A stretch of 64,000 bases of DNA from positions 283,939 through 347,938 of the forward strand of contig NW_011887299.1 in NCBI RefSeq assembly GCF_000151315.2, in the 5' to 3' direction. Source of the stretch: Capsaspora owczarzaki ATCC 30864. Lineage: Eukaryota; Opisthokonta; Filasterea. Position 1 is the stretch's first letter; every line of letters starts with the position of its first letter. A model generated the notes under the pieces. The model was not told the DNA's origin and ran no database searches. It saw only the letters and a program-made list of their open reading frames with translations. Shown here piece after piece: positions 46,544 through 58,463 of this stretch. The position numbers and the translations under genes were made by a program.

Positions 46544-49538
46544 TTATGCACTCGTGTTCATTGCCTCTTTGGCAGAGTCTTCAGCAGGCGCTTCGTCGTC
46601 GCCATCTGCGCCTTCATCCTCGTCTTCGCTTGTTGCCATCTCCGAGGCCTTGCGCTTGTGTCCTCCGTCCTGACTCTGGGCTTCAGCTGCGGTTGTGTCT
46701 CTACTCCAATGAAAAAGAAAAAAAAACAAGCACGCGTGAGATTCTGCTGCGGCACAACGATCGTTTTCGCTTTGTTTCAAAAATGGTTGGCAACCCTTAC
46801 CCAGCAAACTCTTTTTGAGACACACGCCCAGCATCGGCTGGTCGGCTGGCTTTGTAGTTTTCGCTGGCTGCTTCGATTTCCGCCTCGTCCACAGCGCCAC
46901 GAGCGTCAACGCGACGCGGCTCGCCGGAATCGCCGCCTTTGCTCGGGGTCATCAGCGACATGCGTCGGCTGGCATGAGAGTCGTCCTTTTCACGCTTCTT
47001 GTAAGACTGGCGATTCCGTCGGTCGTCTCCCTCGTCTTCCGAGTCGGACATTCCGTCGTCGTACGAGACGTGCTTGTCGGAAACGCGGGCTGGATACAAA
47101 GGGAAGAAAAAAATAACGCAAAGCAAGAATGAGTCAGTCGTCTGACATTGTAAGGCGGAGCAAAAAACAGTGGTGAATAAACCTACAGGGCAGACGCTCG
47201 TCGGGATCTTCTTGGTCTGAATCTTCGTCCTCGTCGTACACTGGTCGAAGCTCTTGCATTTGCACACCGGGGGCAAACTGCACATGTCGCAAGCTCTCGA
47301 TCAGCGCGTTTCTGTGATTGGGCAAGATTTCAAAACAACAACAACAACAGCAACAACAGTGAGCATGGCATGCTCCATAGCTCGACGCACAATCTACAAT
47401 TTGCCCCCCCCCCCGCCGCATTCGTCGCCCTACTTGATGGTTTCGAGATACTCGGGAGTGTTCAGATTTTCCATGTTGCTGGGAGTGACTTCCAGCTTGA
47501 AATCAGGCGAATAGTACTCAAAATAGTCGTTGAAGGGGAGCGCGGTGGCAATGCCAGTGCCAATCGCGACGGCGGTCTCGTAGGTCCAGCAACGCGCCAC
47601 ATTTCGAATAGTGTAGCCACCGCCACCAAGAAGCAGCGTTGGTACGTTAAAGCTCCGCACAAACTCGACGCACTCTGCGTGACCGAGCAGTGACAAGTTG
47701 AAGCAACCGAGACGATCGCCAGCAAGCGAGTCGGCGCCGCACTGAAGCACCACAGCGCCTGGTTGGTACCACTCCATCACGTGGCGAATAATCTGTTCGG
47801 CGAGGGTTTTTTTGCGAAAGCGGGTCGGATGAGACTTTGCGTTCAAACGCTCCCAAAAAAACAAAACAAAAAAAAAATAATAAAAATAAAAACCTGCGAA
47901 GACTTACCGGCTGGAAAACGTTCTGATACGAGAAATCGTCGATACCGTCACGAAGCGGAAAGTTGAGCGCATAGTGCTTGCCTCGTCCGGCGCCAATGTC
48001 GCGCAAATCGCCAGTGCCCGGGAAAAATTCTCCGTACTTGTGGAATGAGACGGTCATGACACGGTCTGTCGTGTAGAAGGCCTCCTCCACACCATCACCA
48101 TGGTGGACGTCAATGTCAATGTACAGCACACGCTGATGACGCCTGTTTGTCGGACAAGGCAAGCGAAAGTGAGAACCGAAAAAAAAAAGAAGAAAAAAAT
48201 CCTCCACCAAAAGCATCCAACTTCATCGACATAATGGCGCGTCTTACTTGAGCAGCTCAAGAATAGAAAGAACAATGTCGTTGACATAGCAGAAGCCCGA
48301 TGCTTCCGACTTTTTTGCGTGATGCAAACCGCCGCCCCAGTTGATGGCGATATCGGTATCGCCCTTGTTCAGCTTGACAGCGCCGCCTGTGTGAGTAACA
48401 AAAAGAATGGAGCAGCAGGGAAGCAAAAAGGGAAAGCAAGTGAGGTGTCCAACGTTCAGAGAGGGGGTCCAGCACGGCGAGTTCATGGATGACAACAACG
48501 CGACTCGCATACCAATCGAGCCACCGGCGCTCAGCTGGCTATACTCAAACACGCCCTCAAAAACTGGGCAATCCTCTCCGACGTTGACTGCGTCGATTGG
48601 TGAAATGGCGGCAAAACAGAACGGGAGGTGAGCAACTGCTAAAAAAAAAAAGCCAAACAAAAACAAAACAAAAGAAAACCTGATCGCGCAAAAGAGAAAG
48701 AACCAATAAACCTTACATCGCTGCATCTGTCGAGTGTGGTCGCTCGAACTGGTCTCGTGGTTGATGCTCTTGAGGAAGTGAATGTACTCGTCCGAGTGGA
48801 ACTTTGTCATTTCTTCGAACGAAGCCTTGTGGGGTCGCTGCATTTCGGCACCAATCACACACACGCACACACACCGTCAGCCAAATGCGACACCTCGACG
48901 CAACTGGAGGTGGGGAGGGCCATCCAAGAACGGTCCCTCCTTACGTAAATGTCCATCTTCTTGTAGAGGCCATAGTTGAGCAGCAGGTTGTGGGTCATGC
49001 GAACGCGATGCGGCTTCATCGGGTGTCCCTGGCCATAGTAGTAGTTGCCGATGTCAGCTGTGCAACAGAGATCGAGAGATAGAGAGAGGAAGCAGCAGTC
49101 AGCAAAAAGGTCACCAAATGCGTTGTGAAAGTGAATGGCGGGCGAATCGATCTGGTTTTCGCTTCCCACCACAAGCAGCGCCTTCCCCCTCCTTCCACTC
49201 ATGCTGTTGTGCAGTCTCGCTTGTTTGTCTGATCTACGCGGCGTGTTGAAGCGGACGGACCAGTCGGGACGTGTGGGAATGGTTGATGGAACGCGAAACA
49301 ACAAAAAGTGAAAGAAAAAAAAAAAGAAAAAAAAAAAGAGAGATCTCCGTTCCTCAAAGCCAAAAGGTCCAAAGGCGTTCTCCCCGCTGCCTTCATCGAG
49401 TGGCGACCGACAACAGGAGAGACTGGCGAGTCCAAAAAACGCAAAGAAAGACGGAGGGAAGCGGGGTTTCTGCTGCAGAGCCGTGCGTTTACCATCGTAA
49501 AAGTAGCACACGCGACGGCGGGAAGGAGTTGCAGCCAT
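46544..49538 (-). CDS. HDAC1: Class I histone deacetylase (HDAC1/2, Rpd3-type)
   Basis: Zn-dependent nuclear deacetylase. Ten exons (49493-49538, 48945-49057, 48717-48837, 48513-48587, 48248-48386, 47908-48142, 47434-47792, 47187-47311, 46801-47089, 46544-46700), about 552 aa. Seen: [36 protein letters not shown] (split codon), [19 protein letters not shown] with the His pair, [18 protein letters not shown] with the zinc Asp and His, [16 protein letters not shown] with the second zinc Asp, [17 protein letters not shown] with the catalytic-site Gly loop and Tyr, then [16 protein letters not shown] as in HDAC1/2. The C-terminal tail of about 140 residues is acidic and Lys/Arg-rich (KRKASEM), longer than in human HDAC1. 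It diverges from WASHC5. Confidence 0.95.
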
Positions 49539-50015
49539 TCTCCAATGGAAAAGAAAAAAAAAAAAAAAAAGGATGACTGATCTGAGAACCTTACAATACA
49601 AAAACCGCATCCAACGAAATACAAATAAAAGGAAGCACTCGACAAGACAAGAGATGCAGGGGATTGGAAATGGAGGAAATGGAGGAAACGGCTGAAAAAC
49701 TGCAAGGTCACGTCCTAAACTCTCACCTGCTGCATCTGTAGCAATAACGGAACTCGGTCGGCTTTGGTCTGTGCGTGGGTTGTCCAGTGATATGCCTAGA
49801 CTAAGTGAAACCAAAGCGCCGCAATGACCAAGCGACAAGAAGGCGTTTCAATCTGAACCTTGCATCACGCCTCTTCCTTCCCCTTCCCCTCCCCTCGCCC
49901 TCTCTCTCCTGTCCGACCCACCTCAATTCCCCGGCGATCATCGCATTGACTCTGGATTTATCGTCGAAGCCAAAAAAGCGAAACCTTGCCTCAGTCATCT
50001 CTTTCTTTTTTCCCA
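49539..50015. promoter_or_regulatory. Divergent intergenic region, HDAC / WASHC5
   Basis: 477 bp between divergent starts, with an A17-type run at about 49552-49571 close to the HDAC ATG and a CCCCTCCCCT pyrimidine block near 49880. No gene is seen. Confidence 0.5.
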
Positions 50016-50619
50016 ATGGACTTTCTGGCCGAGAACAACTTGTGCGGACAGACGCTGCTGCGGCTCGTGTCGCGCGGCAACGCCATCATTGCCGAGCTGC
50101 TGCGCCTGTCTGCGTTCGTGCCCAGCGTCTTCCGCATGGAGACACGCGCCGACCGCGAGCGCTACGCCGACATTGTCCTCGACTTTAGCTACTTCAAGTC
50201 GAGCGAGTTCTACGACAACAAGATTGAAACCAATCCCGTAATGATGAGCGCAGCACAAATTCCCCCCCCCTTCCTCGACCCAACCGATCGATTTCGCAGA
50301 CAACCCATGACCACAACAAGGACAGTGGGAGGGGGTGAGTTGTATTGGATTGCGCAGAAGCCACAGTGACGCGGGAGAAAAAGCAAACAAAAAAAAAAAA
50401 AAAAAAAAAAAAAAAAGACCAAATCTCAAGCTTTTTATTTGGATTTTGCTTCAAAGACAAATGTCCTGAAGCGATTGGCGGGAGGCGGTCTGTGCAACGA
50501 CAACAGTTCATGAACTCCCACTTGCGCGGCACAGGGACTGCAAAGGGACCAACGGAACGAAGCGAAATCGAATGGGGGAGAAACAAAAAAAAAAATCGAC
50601 AATGCTATAATGCAAAAGC

Positions 50620-50659
<40 letters not shown>

Positions 50660-53600
50660 ACAAGGCGTTTGGTTTTTCGATGCAACCGACAATTGCGACG
50701 CTCGAGAAACGGCGCGCGCGGGTCATCACTTTGGGCGATTCGATGGGATGAGAGAAGAAGGCCGACTGAGATGCAGGACGAACGGGCGCGGCTGGGAGTG
50801 GAGCTGAAGTTAGGGGGGCGCAGCGATCACCCTTCGCTCAGCTCTCACTCTTCTCCTCCTCCCCACCAGCGTGCTGAAGACAGTCAGCACTGCAACAAGA
50901 GTCGCTCGAATTTAGGATGGGGAAAAAGTTGCAAGCTAAAGTCACCCCCAGTGTGACGGCGATAAAGTCAAATCTCAAACTCATTCTCTCACTCATTCTC
51001 TCACTCATTCGTTTGTGATTGTCGCCGCGACACAGGACCTGCTCGAACTCGACGAGGAGTTCCGCGAAAACCACATGGAACTGCTCACGCGATTCTACCT
51101 CGCGTTCGAGAGCATTTACAAGTACGTGATTGACCTCAAGCGATACTTGGAGGATTTGGACGAGGGCATCTTCATCCAGCAGACCCAGGACACGGTCATT
51201 TTCAACGCAGACGGCAAGCAGCTGATGGCGGAGGCGCTCTTCCTGTACGGCGTCATGCTCATGATTGTGGACATGCGCCTGGAGGGTCCTGTCCGCGAGC
51301 GCCTGCTTGTGTCGTACAACCGCTACCGCGGCGCCCAGACGAGCGATGCGCACGTCGACGATGTGTGCAAGCTGCTGCGCTCGACGCGCTTCAACCCCCG
51401 CGACGGCTGGGCCAAGCGCCCTGCAGGCTACCCCGAGGACTACTTTGCCCGCGTGCCCATCAGTCCGCAGTTTATCGACATGGTGCTCGGCCGCCTGCGC
51501 ACCGACGACGTGTACAACCAGATTTCGGCCTACCCGCTGCCCGAGCAACGCTCGGCCGCGCTTGCGACCCAGGCATCCATGCTCTACGTGATCCTGTTCT
51601 TTGCCCCCGACATTCTGCAAAACCAGCAAGCCAAGATGCGTGAAATTGTCGACAAGCACTTTCCCGACAACTGGATTATCACCATCTACATGGGCGTCCC
51701 TGTCAACTTGATGGACGCCTGGGAGCCGTACAAGGCGGCTCGCCTCGCGCTCAACAACACTGGCGAGCTTGGCAACGTCAAGCACCTGGCAGAGCGCTAC
51801 GTCTCGCGCGTCAACAAGCTCAACAAGGACGTGGCCGCGTTCCTGACGGAGGGTGTTCTGGTCGAAGAGTATGTGCTCGACCACATTCCAAAGTTGATGA
51901 GCTGCATGCGCGACTGCAACGTGACCCTGCGCTGGTTGATGCTGCACACAAACGAGGCTGCCGCAGAGGGCTCGACGCGCTCGCGCAAAATCCGCGAGCT
52001 CGTCCTGGCGGCAGGCTTCAACCACCGCGACCTCTTCCAGCTGCTGCTCAACACGAGTCAGTTTGAGTTTGTCCTCAAGCAGCTCTTCTCCGAGCTGCTG
52101 GAGCGCAAGCAAGCCAAGTGGCAAGCCTGTCAAAAAGAGGCCGCCGAGCGCATGACCGAGCTGGCCGACGTCTTTAGCGGCACCAAGCCCCTGACGCGCA
52201 TTGAAAAGAATGAAAACCTCCAGGCGTACTTCACCGAGATGGCCAAGCAGATCAACTCGCTCGACTACTCGGACTCGACTTCTGCCGGCCGCAAGATCAT
52301 CCAGCTCATCCAAGCTCTCGAGGAGGTGCAAGAGTTCCACCAGCTCGAAACCTCCCTGCAAATCAAGCAATTCCTCGCCGAGACGCGCACCTACCTGCAC
52401 CAAATGATTCGCACCATCAACATCAAGGAGGAAGTGCTCGTCAACATTGAGCTGATTGCCGACATTTCCTACGCGTGGGAAATCATTGATCTCTTCACGC
52501 CGTTCATGCAGGAGAGCATCAAGCACGACCCGTCCGTCGTCATCAAGCTCCGTGCCACCTTCCTCAAGCAGGCATCGGCGCTCGACGGGCCCCTCATCCG
52601 CATCAACCAAGCTGCGTCCCCGGACTTGGTGTCTGTCTCCCAGTACTACTCTGGCGAGCTCGTCTCGTACGTGCGCAAGGTCTTGCAAATCATCCCGGAA
52701 TCCATGTTCCGCATCCTCGAAAAGATCATCCACATCCAGACGGAAAGCATGACCGAGCTCCCAACCCGGCTAGACAAGGACAAGATGCGAGAATTCTGCC
52801 ACTTGGACGAGCGATACGAGGTGGCGCGCCTCACGCACGCCATCTCGGTCTTCACCGAGGGCATCCTTGCCATGAAGACCACCTTGGTCGGTATCATCAA
52901 GATTGATCCCAAGCAGCTGCTCGAGGACGGCATTCGCAAGGAGCTTGTTCAGCAGGTTGCGCTGGCCATGGACCGCGTTCTCGTCTTCCCACGAGGCAAG
53001 AATGAGCTGGATGGCCGCCTCGACCAGCTTGCGCTTCGCATGGACGGCTTCCGTCGCTCGTTCGAGTACATCCAGGACTATGTTAACATTTACGGCCTGC
53101 GCATCTGGCAAGAGGAAGTGTCGCGCATCATCAACTACAACGTCGAGCAAGAGTGCAACAGCTTCCTCAAGACCAAGGTATACGACTTCCAGTCCATCTA
53201 CCAGTCGACCGCCATTCCCATCCCGCGCTTCCCGCCCGCGCCCGAGGACGTGTCTGTCAACTTTATCGGCCGTCTCGCGCGCGAAATTCTCGGCCTCACG
53301 GACACCCGCACCACTGCGTACATTGAGGCCATGAGCGCTTGGTACGACACCAAGACTTTCAAGGAGGTCTTTGCGATTCGGTCGTTTGGCCGCCTGCAGA
53401 AGGCCGTCGGAACGTTCGGTCTGACTGGCCTCGACCGTCTCTTCTCCTTTATGATTGTCCGCGAGCTCCAAGTCTTCACGTCGCTCATCAGGAAGCACCT
53501 CAAGCTGGAGCGTGGCCTCAAGGGTCTGCTCGAGGAGATTTCTCGCTCGCTGGAGCCCACCCACCAGCTGCCCGATCAACCGCAAAAGCTCTACGCCGCG

Positions 53601-54495
53601 GCCATTGCCAAGATGGCCAAGCTCTTCCCAGCCTACGTTGATGTCATTATGCGCGTTGGCCAGCTCCAGATTCTGCGTCGCCAGATTGCTCACGAGCTCC
53701 TGTTCTCCTGCAAGCTCGACTCCAAGCTGCTTGCCAGCACCCTGACCGTTTTCAACACCTCCATCAAGATGGACATTGACGAGCACTACCGCGACCCCAA
53801 CAAGCCGTACCCCGCCGAAGACAACCCGCTGCTGTTTGAGCTGGCGGCCTATCTCGAGTCGGCCGGCATCAGCGACCCCTTCACCAAGATTTACACGACC
53901 TCGACCAAGCTCGACCATTTCCCGCTCCTCAACTGCATGTTTGTCTTGGCCCAGCTCACCAAGCTCTCCTACAACAAGAGCGTCGGTAAGGGGATTGGTT
54001 TTTTTTTGTACTTTTTTTTTGTACTTTTCTTGAAATTGGAAGTAGTCGCGTTGGTTCGATTTGCCACACTTACATTTTTTGTGCTCCAGGTGCTCTGATG
54101 AGTCGTACCAAGAACGATCCCTTGGACGGCACGCCGTTCGCTGTCGGCATCATTACTCTGCTCAAGCAGTTCCACTCTTCGCATTCGTCCAAGTTCCTCG
54201 CCCTGCTCGGCCAGTTTGTGCGCGCCCATTTGAACTTTGGACCAAAGTACGTGCATTGTTTGGATTTGTTGTCTTTGCATTTGTTGTCTTTGCTGGGCTC
54301 TTGTTGCTGTTTGCTGTGACTGACCATCATGTTCGAATTCATTCTCATTGTGTCAGGGACAAGGTCGTCGAGCTGCCAGCGGAGGTCGTTAACGTTCTCG
54401 TCTTCCTCGAAGAATACAGCAAGTACTCTGGTATTTCGCGCAAGAGCGTTGAGGCGCACATTCCTTCATATGTCTTTGATCATTTCCGGCAGTAA
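50016..54495 (+). CDS. WASHC5: WASH complex subunit strumpellin
   Basis: Core subunit of the endosomal WASH actin-nucleation complex. Four exons (50016-50237, 51036-53985, 54090-54246, 54357-54495) give about 1155 aa, nearly the same as human (1159). Start [24 protein letters not shown] matches human [13 protein letters not shown]. Long colinear identity follows: [18 protein letters not shown]-like, [34 protein letters not shown]-like, [14 protein letters not shown]-like, [56 protein letters not shown] in register, and C-terminal [13 protein letters not shown]. Intron 1 is 798 bp and full of poly(A) runs. The protein is mostly helical with no catalytic site. Confidence 0.97.
50390..50658 (+). 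repeat. Poly(A) runs in WASHC5 intron 1
   Basis: Two long A tracts (about 50390-50416 and 50624-50656) on the sense strand inside the 798-bp intron. Confidence 0.9.
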
Positions 54496-54701
54496 GGTCA
54501 GAATGCTCCTGACTGTTCCATGTGTCGGTATCTTTTCATTCGTTGTTTTCTCCAGACCTGCTTCTTTTTTTTTTTCTTTCTTTCTTTCTTCCATCTGGTT
54601 TTAATGTCCTATAGTATCTGTCATAATTGTTGGTTCCTGATGTCATTTTTTTTTCTTCAAGTACAAACACAAACGTAAACACATTGACAAAGTGGAATTT
54701 C

Positions 54702-56188
54702 TTAAAATGAACCAGATTGGTCGTCACTGTCGCCCCAAAAGGCCGCCGCAGAGGCGGCAGAGAGATCACCGGCTGCATTGGAGGACGATTCGCCGCTTGG
54801 AATGCCTGCTGCCAGTGGAAGCGGCAAGGCGGCAGCGTGCTGTGGCGGTGGCAGCGGCGGTCGCGTATTTGGCTCTGAAACCTTCACATACTGCTCGGGC
54901 ACGTAGCCATCGCGGCCGGCCACACGGGCGCGAAGCCAGCCACTGCCGTTTGGTGGCAGCATGACGGTCAGCTCGTCGCCAGCGCTAAAGCTGCATTCGT
55001 ACTCTTCGCGAGAAATAAAGTCGTACAGGGCCCGAGCGCGAGCAGCACGCGCCGGTTGCTGAGGTTGCTGCTGTTGCTGCTGTTGTTGTTGCTGCAACGG
55101 TGTGCCAGTTGTGGCAGAAGAGGCTGGATCATTTGGACCCAAAGCCGGCTGCTCGCCTTGAGCGGCAGCCACCTCCTCTCGGAGCAGGCGCCAGATGGCC
55201 CAGGGGAAGGCAAACACAACCGCTACAAACAGGAAAATGGGCCACGATTTGCTCTTGGGGGACGCGGGCGTGGGGTTTCCGTTTGCGTCGACGGAAGGCG
55301 CTCGTGCCATCCGCTCCTGCCGCATGGCGCTTGAAATGTTGGCCAGCTGCGCGTCAATCCGCGGGGATCGTAGGCCCATGGCCCGCAGCAGCCGCAACAC
55401 AATATACCGCACTGTGCGGAAGACGGCGATGGCCGAAAAGATGGAGGCCAGCTGGTGCCGGAGTCGGGCAAAATGGTCGGCAACGCCGAGCACCGCACGG
55501 AAGGAGCTGTACGTCGCATGGAATGTGGATTCGAGCATCATGGACACGGATCCGAATGCCTGCACAATGTTTTCGATTGCCTGGTTGTGGTTGTTGAACA
55601 GAGCCGTTAGTGAACCTGCAGTGAAAAATGATTGCGCTCTGTGCAACACAAACCAACTTACTTGAAATGCAGTCCGACTGCTCTCTTCGGCGCGAGTGGT
55701 CAGCGAGCTTGGATGCATGCCATCGTCCATGCCACCCATGCCATAGCCTCCGCCATAGCCACCATAGCTCGAGCCATATCCGCCGCCAAAACCGCCATAG
55801 CTCGAGCCATATCCGCCGCCATAGCCTCCATATCCGCCATAGCTGCTCCCGTATTGCGAGCCGTACATGCTGCTCCCATATGCACCCATGCCACCGAGTC
55901 CTCCCACTGCGCCATAGCGACGGGCGTACGGAGACGCCGCTGCGTACGGTCGCGACGAGTAAGCACCTGCCAGCAGTTGGGCAACAGAATTGAGATTTTC
56001 GGAGTCGGGACATGCGATGAACATTTATCCACCTGCGCCATTTTAACACACCTGCTGCTGGCTGGAGCGCGGACGAGGACGAGGACGCTGCCAGCGAAGC
56101 GGCCGAGCCACTGAATGGCGGCTGCGAGGGCAGCGGCGGGGCGACTGCACTGCCATTGCTATTACCAGAATTGCTGCTATTACTAGTC

Positions 56189-56220
<32 letters not shown>

Positions 56221-56433
56221 GGGGTGGTCGTGTCGTATCCGGAGTGAGGAAGCAGCCGACGGCAGCCCGCCTCCGCCCAGCCAGTCCGCTCCGACGCCGC
56301 CCATGCCGCCCATGCCACCACCGACTGCGGATGTGGAGCGAGTCATGCCAGTGGTGTTGGTGTTGCTGCTGTTGGGGTTGAAGCCGGGCAGGTCGCTGCC
56401 GTTCATGCGCTCCCACGGCTTTGGAAGCGCCAT
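54702..56433 (-). CDS. PEX13: Peroxin 13 (peroxisomal docking complex)
   Basis: Peroxisomal membrane protein that docks PEX5 with cargo. Three exons (56052-56433, 55662-55966, 54702-55580), about 521 aa. The N-terminus MALPKPWERMNGSDL matches PEX13 (PPKPWE..). Then an Ala tract, Gly/Tyr repeats (YGSSYGGYGGYGGGYG) and EESSRTAFQ/AIENIVQAFGSVSMMLESTF. Transmembrane-type SWPIFLFVAVVFAFPWAIW precedes a Gln run and the SH3 domain (ARALYDFISREEYECSFSAGDELTVM ... GWLRARVAGRDGYVPEQYVKV). The intron 2 acceptor is placed at AACCAG before GCAATC because this joins FQ/AIENIV exactly as human FQSIESIV. The SH3 domain carries an atypical long C-terminal tail of about 50 residues. Confidence 0.94.
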
Positions 56434-57058
56434 TCAATTTGTTTGAGCAAATGGAGATGTATTGAGAGTGAGTGAATGAGTGAGTCAGTAGAGTGAATGA
56501 ATGAGTGAATGAATGAATGAGTGAATGAATGAGTGAAGTGAGGGTCGTTTCCTTCCATTCTGCAGTTCAATGCACTCATCTCCATTGTCCCTCCTCCATC
56601 CATCCATCCATCCATCCAAGTGTCACTCACTTCATCAAATCCCCTTCTTCTATTTTATTTTGTTGGTTTATTGTGTTTTCTGAGCAGTTCAGTTTTTATT
56701 TTCTTATTATTTTTCCCCATAAGGTTTGTTCCAAGCTCACTCACTCGGTTCTCGTTCGCACCTGCACTTGATCTTTGATCTTTTGTTGTTTTGCCCACTC
56801 GTGTTAGTCGTATGCCCTGCTTGCCGATTGCGCGTTGGATGTGGACGGGGAGTGTGGATGTGGATGAGCGGGTTCGCTCCTCGTGGAGCACTGCAAACAC
56901 ACATGGACCAAGCCAGCCCAAACAACCCCCACTACTCCCATTGCAAAGACACATCATGCAAAGTCATATTGGAACGAGCATTGGCGCTAATATTGAATCG
57001 AAACTGACTGAACTGGACTGGTCTGTGTGTGTGTTCAGGCAGTCAGTCCATATTACAA
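56434..57058. promoter_or_regulatory. Divergent intergenic region, PEX13 / LYAR-like
   Basis: 625 bp. It begins with an imperfect GAATGAGT tetra/octanucleotide repeat (56465-56540) and a CATC run near 56597. No gene is seen. Likely both promoters. Confidence 0.55.
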
Positions 57059-58180
57059 ATGGTCTCGTTCTACTGCGATTCGTGCTCAGAGGTCGTCAAG
57101 AAGCCCAAGGCAGAGCAGCACTCGTACCGCTGCAGACAGTTCTACAGCTTCTCGTGCATCGATTGCGGTAATTCGTTTGGTCACGGCGAGTTCCAGTCGC
57201 ACGTCTCGTGCATTAGCGAGCAGGAAAAGCACCAAAAGTCGCTCTACAAGGGCCCCAAGGCAAACCCGACAGTCCCAAAGTCGGCCCAGCAGTCAGAAAA
57301 CACTGCCAACAATGCAGTGGCACCAATGGACACCGCGGCGGTGCCATCACAGGCCGCAAAGAAGCAAGAATCCGCGGAGAAGAAGCCGGTCGCTTCGAAA
57401 CAAGAACCAGCCGCCGCTGCCGACAACAAGGATAAGAAGTCCAAGAGCGATAAAAAGGACAAGGATGCTGCCAAGCAGCAAAAGAACGAGCCAAAGGAAA
57501 CGTCCGACAAGACCAAGGCCTCCTCAAAGCGATCGCACACCGAAGTCGAATCATCCGACGATGCCGTGGAGGCTGCTGCGGCCGCAGAAAAGCCCAAGAA
57601 GCGAGCTGCAGACTCTGACGACAGCGATTCTGACGACAACGACGAGTCTACCAGTCAAAAGAAGTCCACCAGCAGCAGCAAGGCACAGAGCAAGTCGAGC
57701 GAAGTCGACTCGCGCAAAAAGTCGCGCGTGGAGGAGCCAACGGAGACTCCAGCAGCGTCCAGCGATGTTGGAATTGCCGCCAGGGCAAATGCACTGCTGA
57801 TGGACGCGAGCGACACAAAGACGACCGTCGCCGCGCTCGACAAGGTGCGCGCCAAAAGCAGCTCGTCATCCTCCAAGCGCCCTGTGCCTCTCCCTCACGG
57901 ACTGGCCTACGACTTCCGACGAGCCATCATCTGTGTTCTCCTTCACTCGCAAGAGCACACTCGCCCGCGCAAGGAGTTGAAGCGAATCGTGATTGACATG
58001 GCACTCGCAACATTCCCCGACGATGTCAACCCGCGGAAGCGCGAGGGCGTGTCTGTCCGTGGCACGTTCACTGGCCTGACGATGGACGATGTGGAAAAGA
58101 CCTATCGCAGCGTTCTTCGCTCAATGAAGCGCGTTGAGGTCGACAAAGAGAAGGAGGTCAAGCTGCGTCTGCCCAAGTAG
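57059..58180 (+). CDS. LYAR: LYAR-type zinc-finger nucleolar protein
   Basis: Nucleolar protein of the cell-growth-regulating LYAR family. A single exon encodes about 373 aa. N-terminal MVSFYCDSCSEVVKKPKAEQH is the family start; Cys/His pattern YRCRQFYSFSCIDCGNSFGHGEFQSHVSC gives the C2HC fingers, followed by EKHQKSLYKG. The middle is a long Lys/Glu/Ser/Ala-rich, disordered segment (KSDKKDKDAAKQ, DSDDNDESTSQKKS). The C-terminal ~95 residues, LAYDFRRAIICVLLHSQE...VRGTFTGLTMDDVEKTYRSVLRSM, are a compact basic domain. The start was chosen because the upstream in-frame sequence lacks family similarity. Confidence 0.92.
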   Translation: MVSFYCDSCSEVVKKPKAEQHSYRCRQFYSFSCIDCGNSFGHGEFQSHVSCISEQEKHQKSLYKGPKANPTVPKSAQQSENTANNAVAPMDTAAVPSQAAKKQESAEKKPVASKQEPAAAADNKDKKSKSDKKDKDAAKQQKNEPKETSDKTKASSKRSHTEVESSDDAVEAAAAAEKPKKRAADSDDSDSDDNDESTSQKKSTSSSKAQSKSSEVDSRKKSRVEEPTETPAASSDVGIAARANALLMDASDTKTTVAALDKVRAKSSSSSSKRPVPLPHGLAYDFRRAIICVLLHSQEHTRPRKELKRIVIDMALATFPDDVNPRKREGVSVRGTFTGLTMDDVEKTYRSVLRSMKRVEVDKEKEVKLRLPK

Positions 58181-58463
58181 TAGTAGTCGTTTGATTTCAT
58201 TTTGTAGCGGTGTGGTTTTGATGTTGTGGTTTGTTTCGGACTCTGTTGAGCAACGTAATACACTCAATGGGCTCTTCTCCATGCTCTTCCACATGTCTTT
58301 GAATGCATCTCGACGACAGACAGTACAGTAGTGATCCAGCAAACCGGAAATCTTGCCCCATTTCCTATCTGCTCATCCATTTTGTTCCATCCGTTCTATT
58401 TCATTATTTCATTTCATTTCTATCTATTCATTCACTCTACTTTAATCATCTCCACATTCATCC

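Noticed and set aside
50838-52733. Minus-strand open frame of ~630 codons opposite WASHC5
   Set aside because: Antisense of strumpellin, with no independent similarity.
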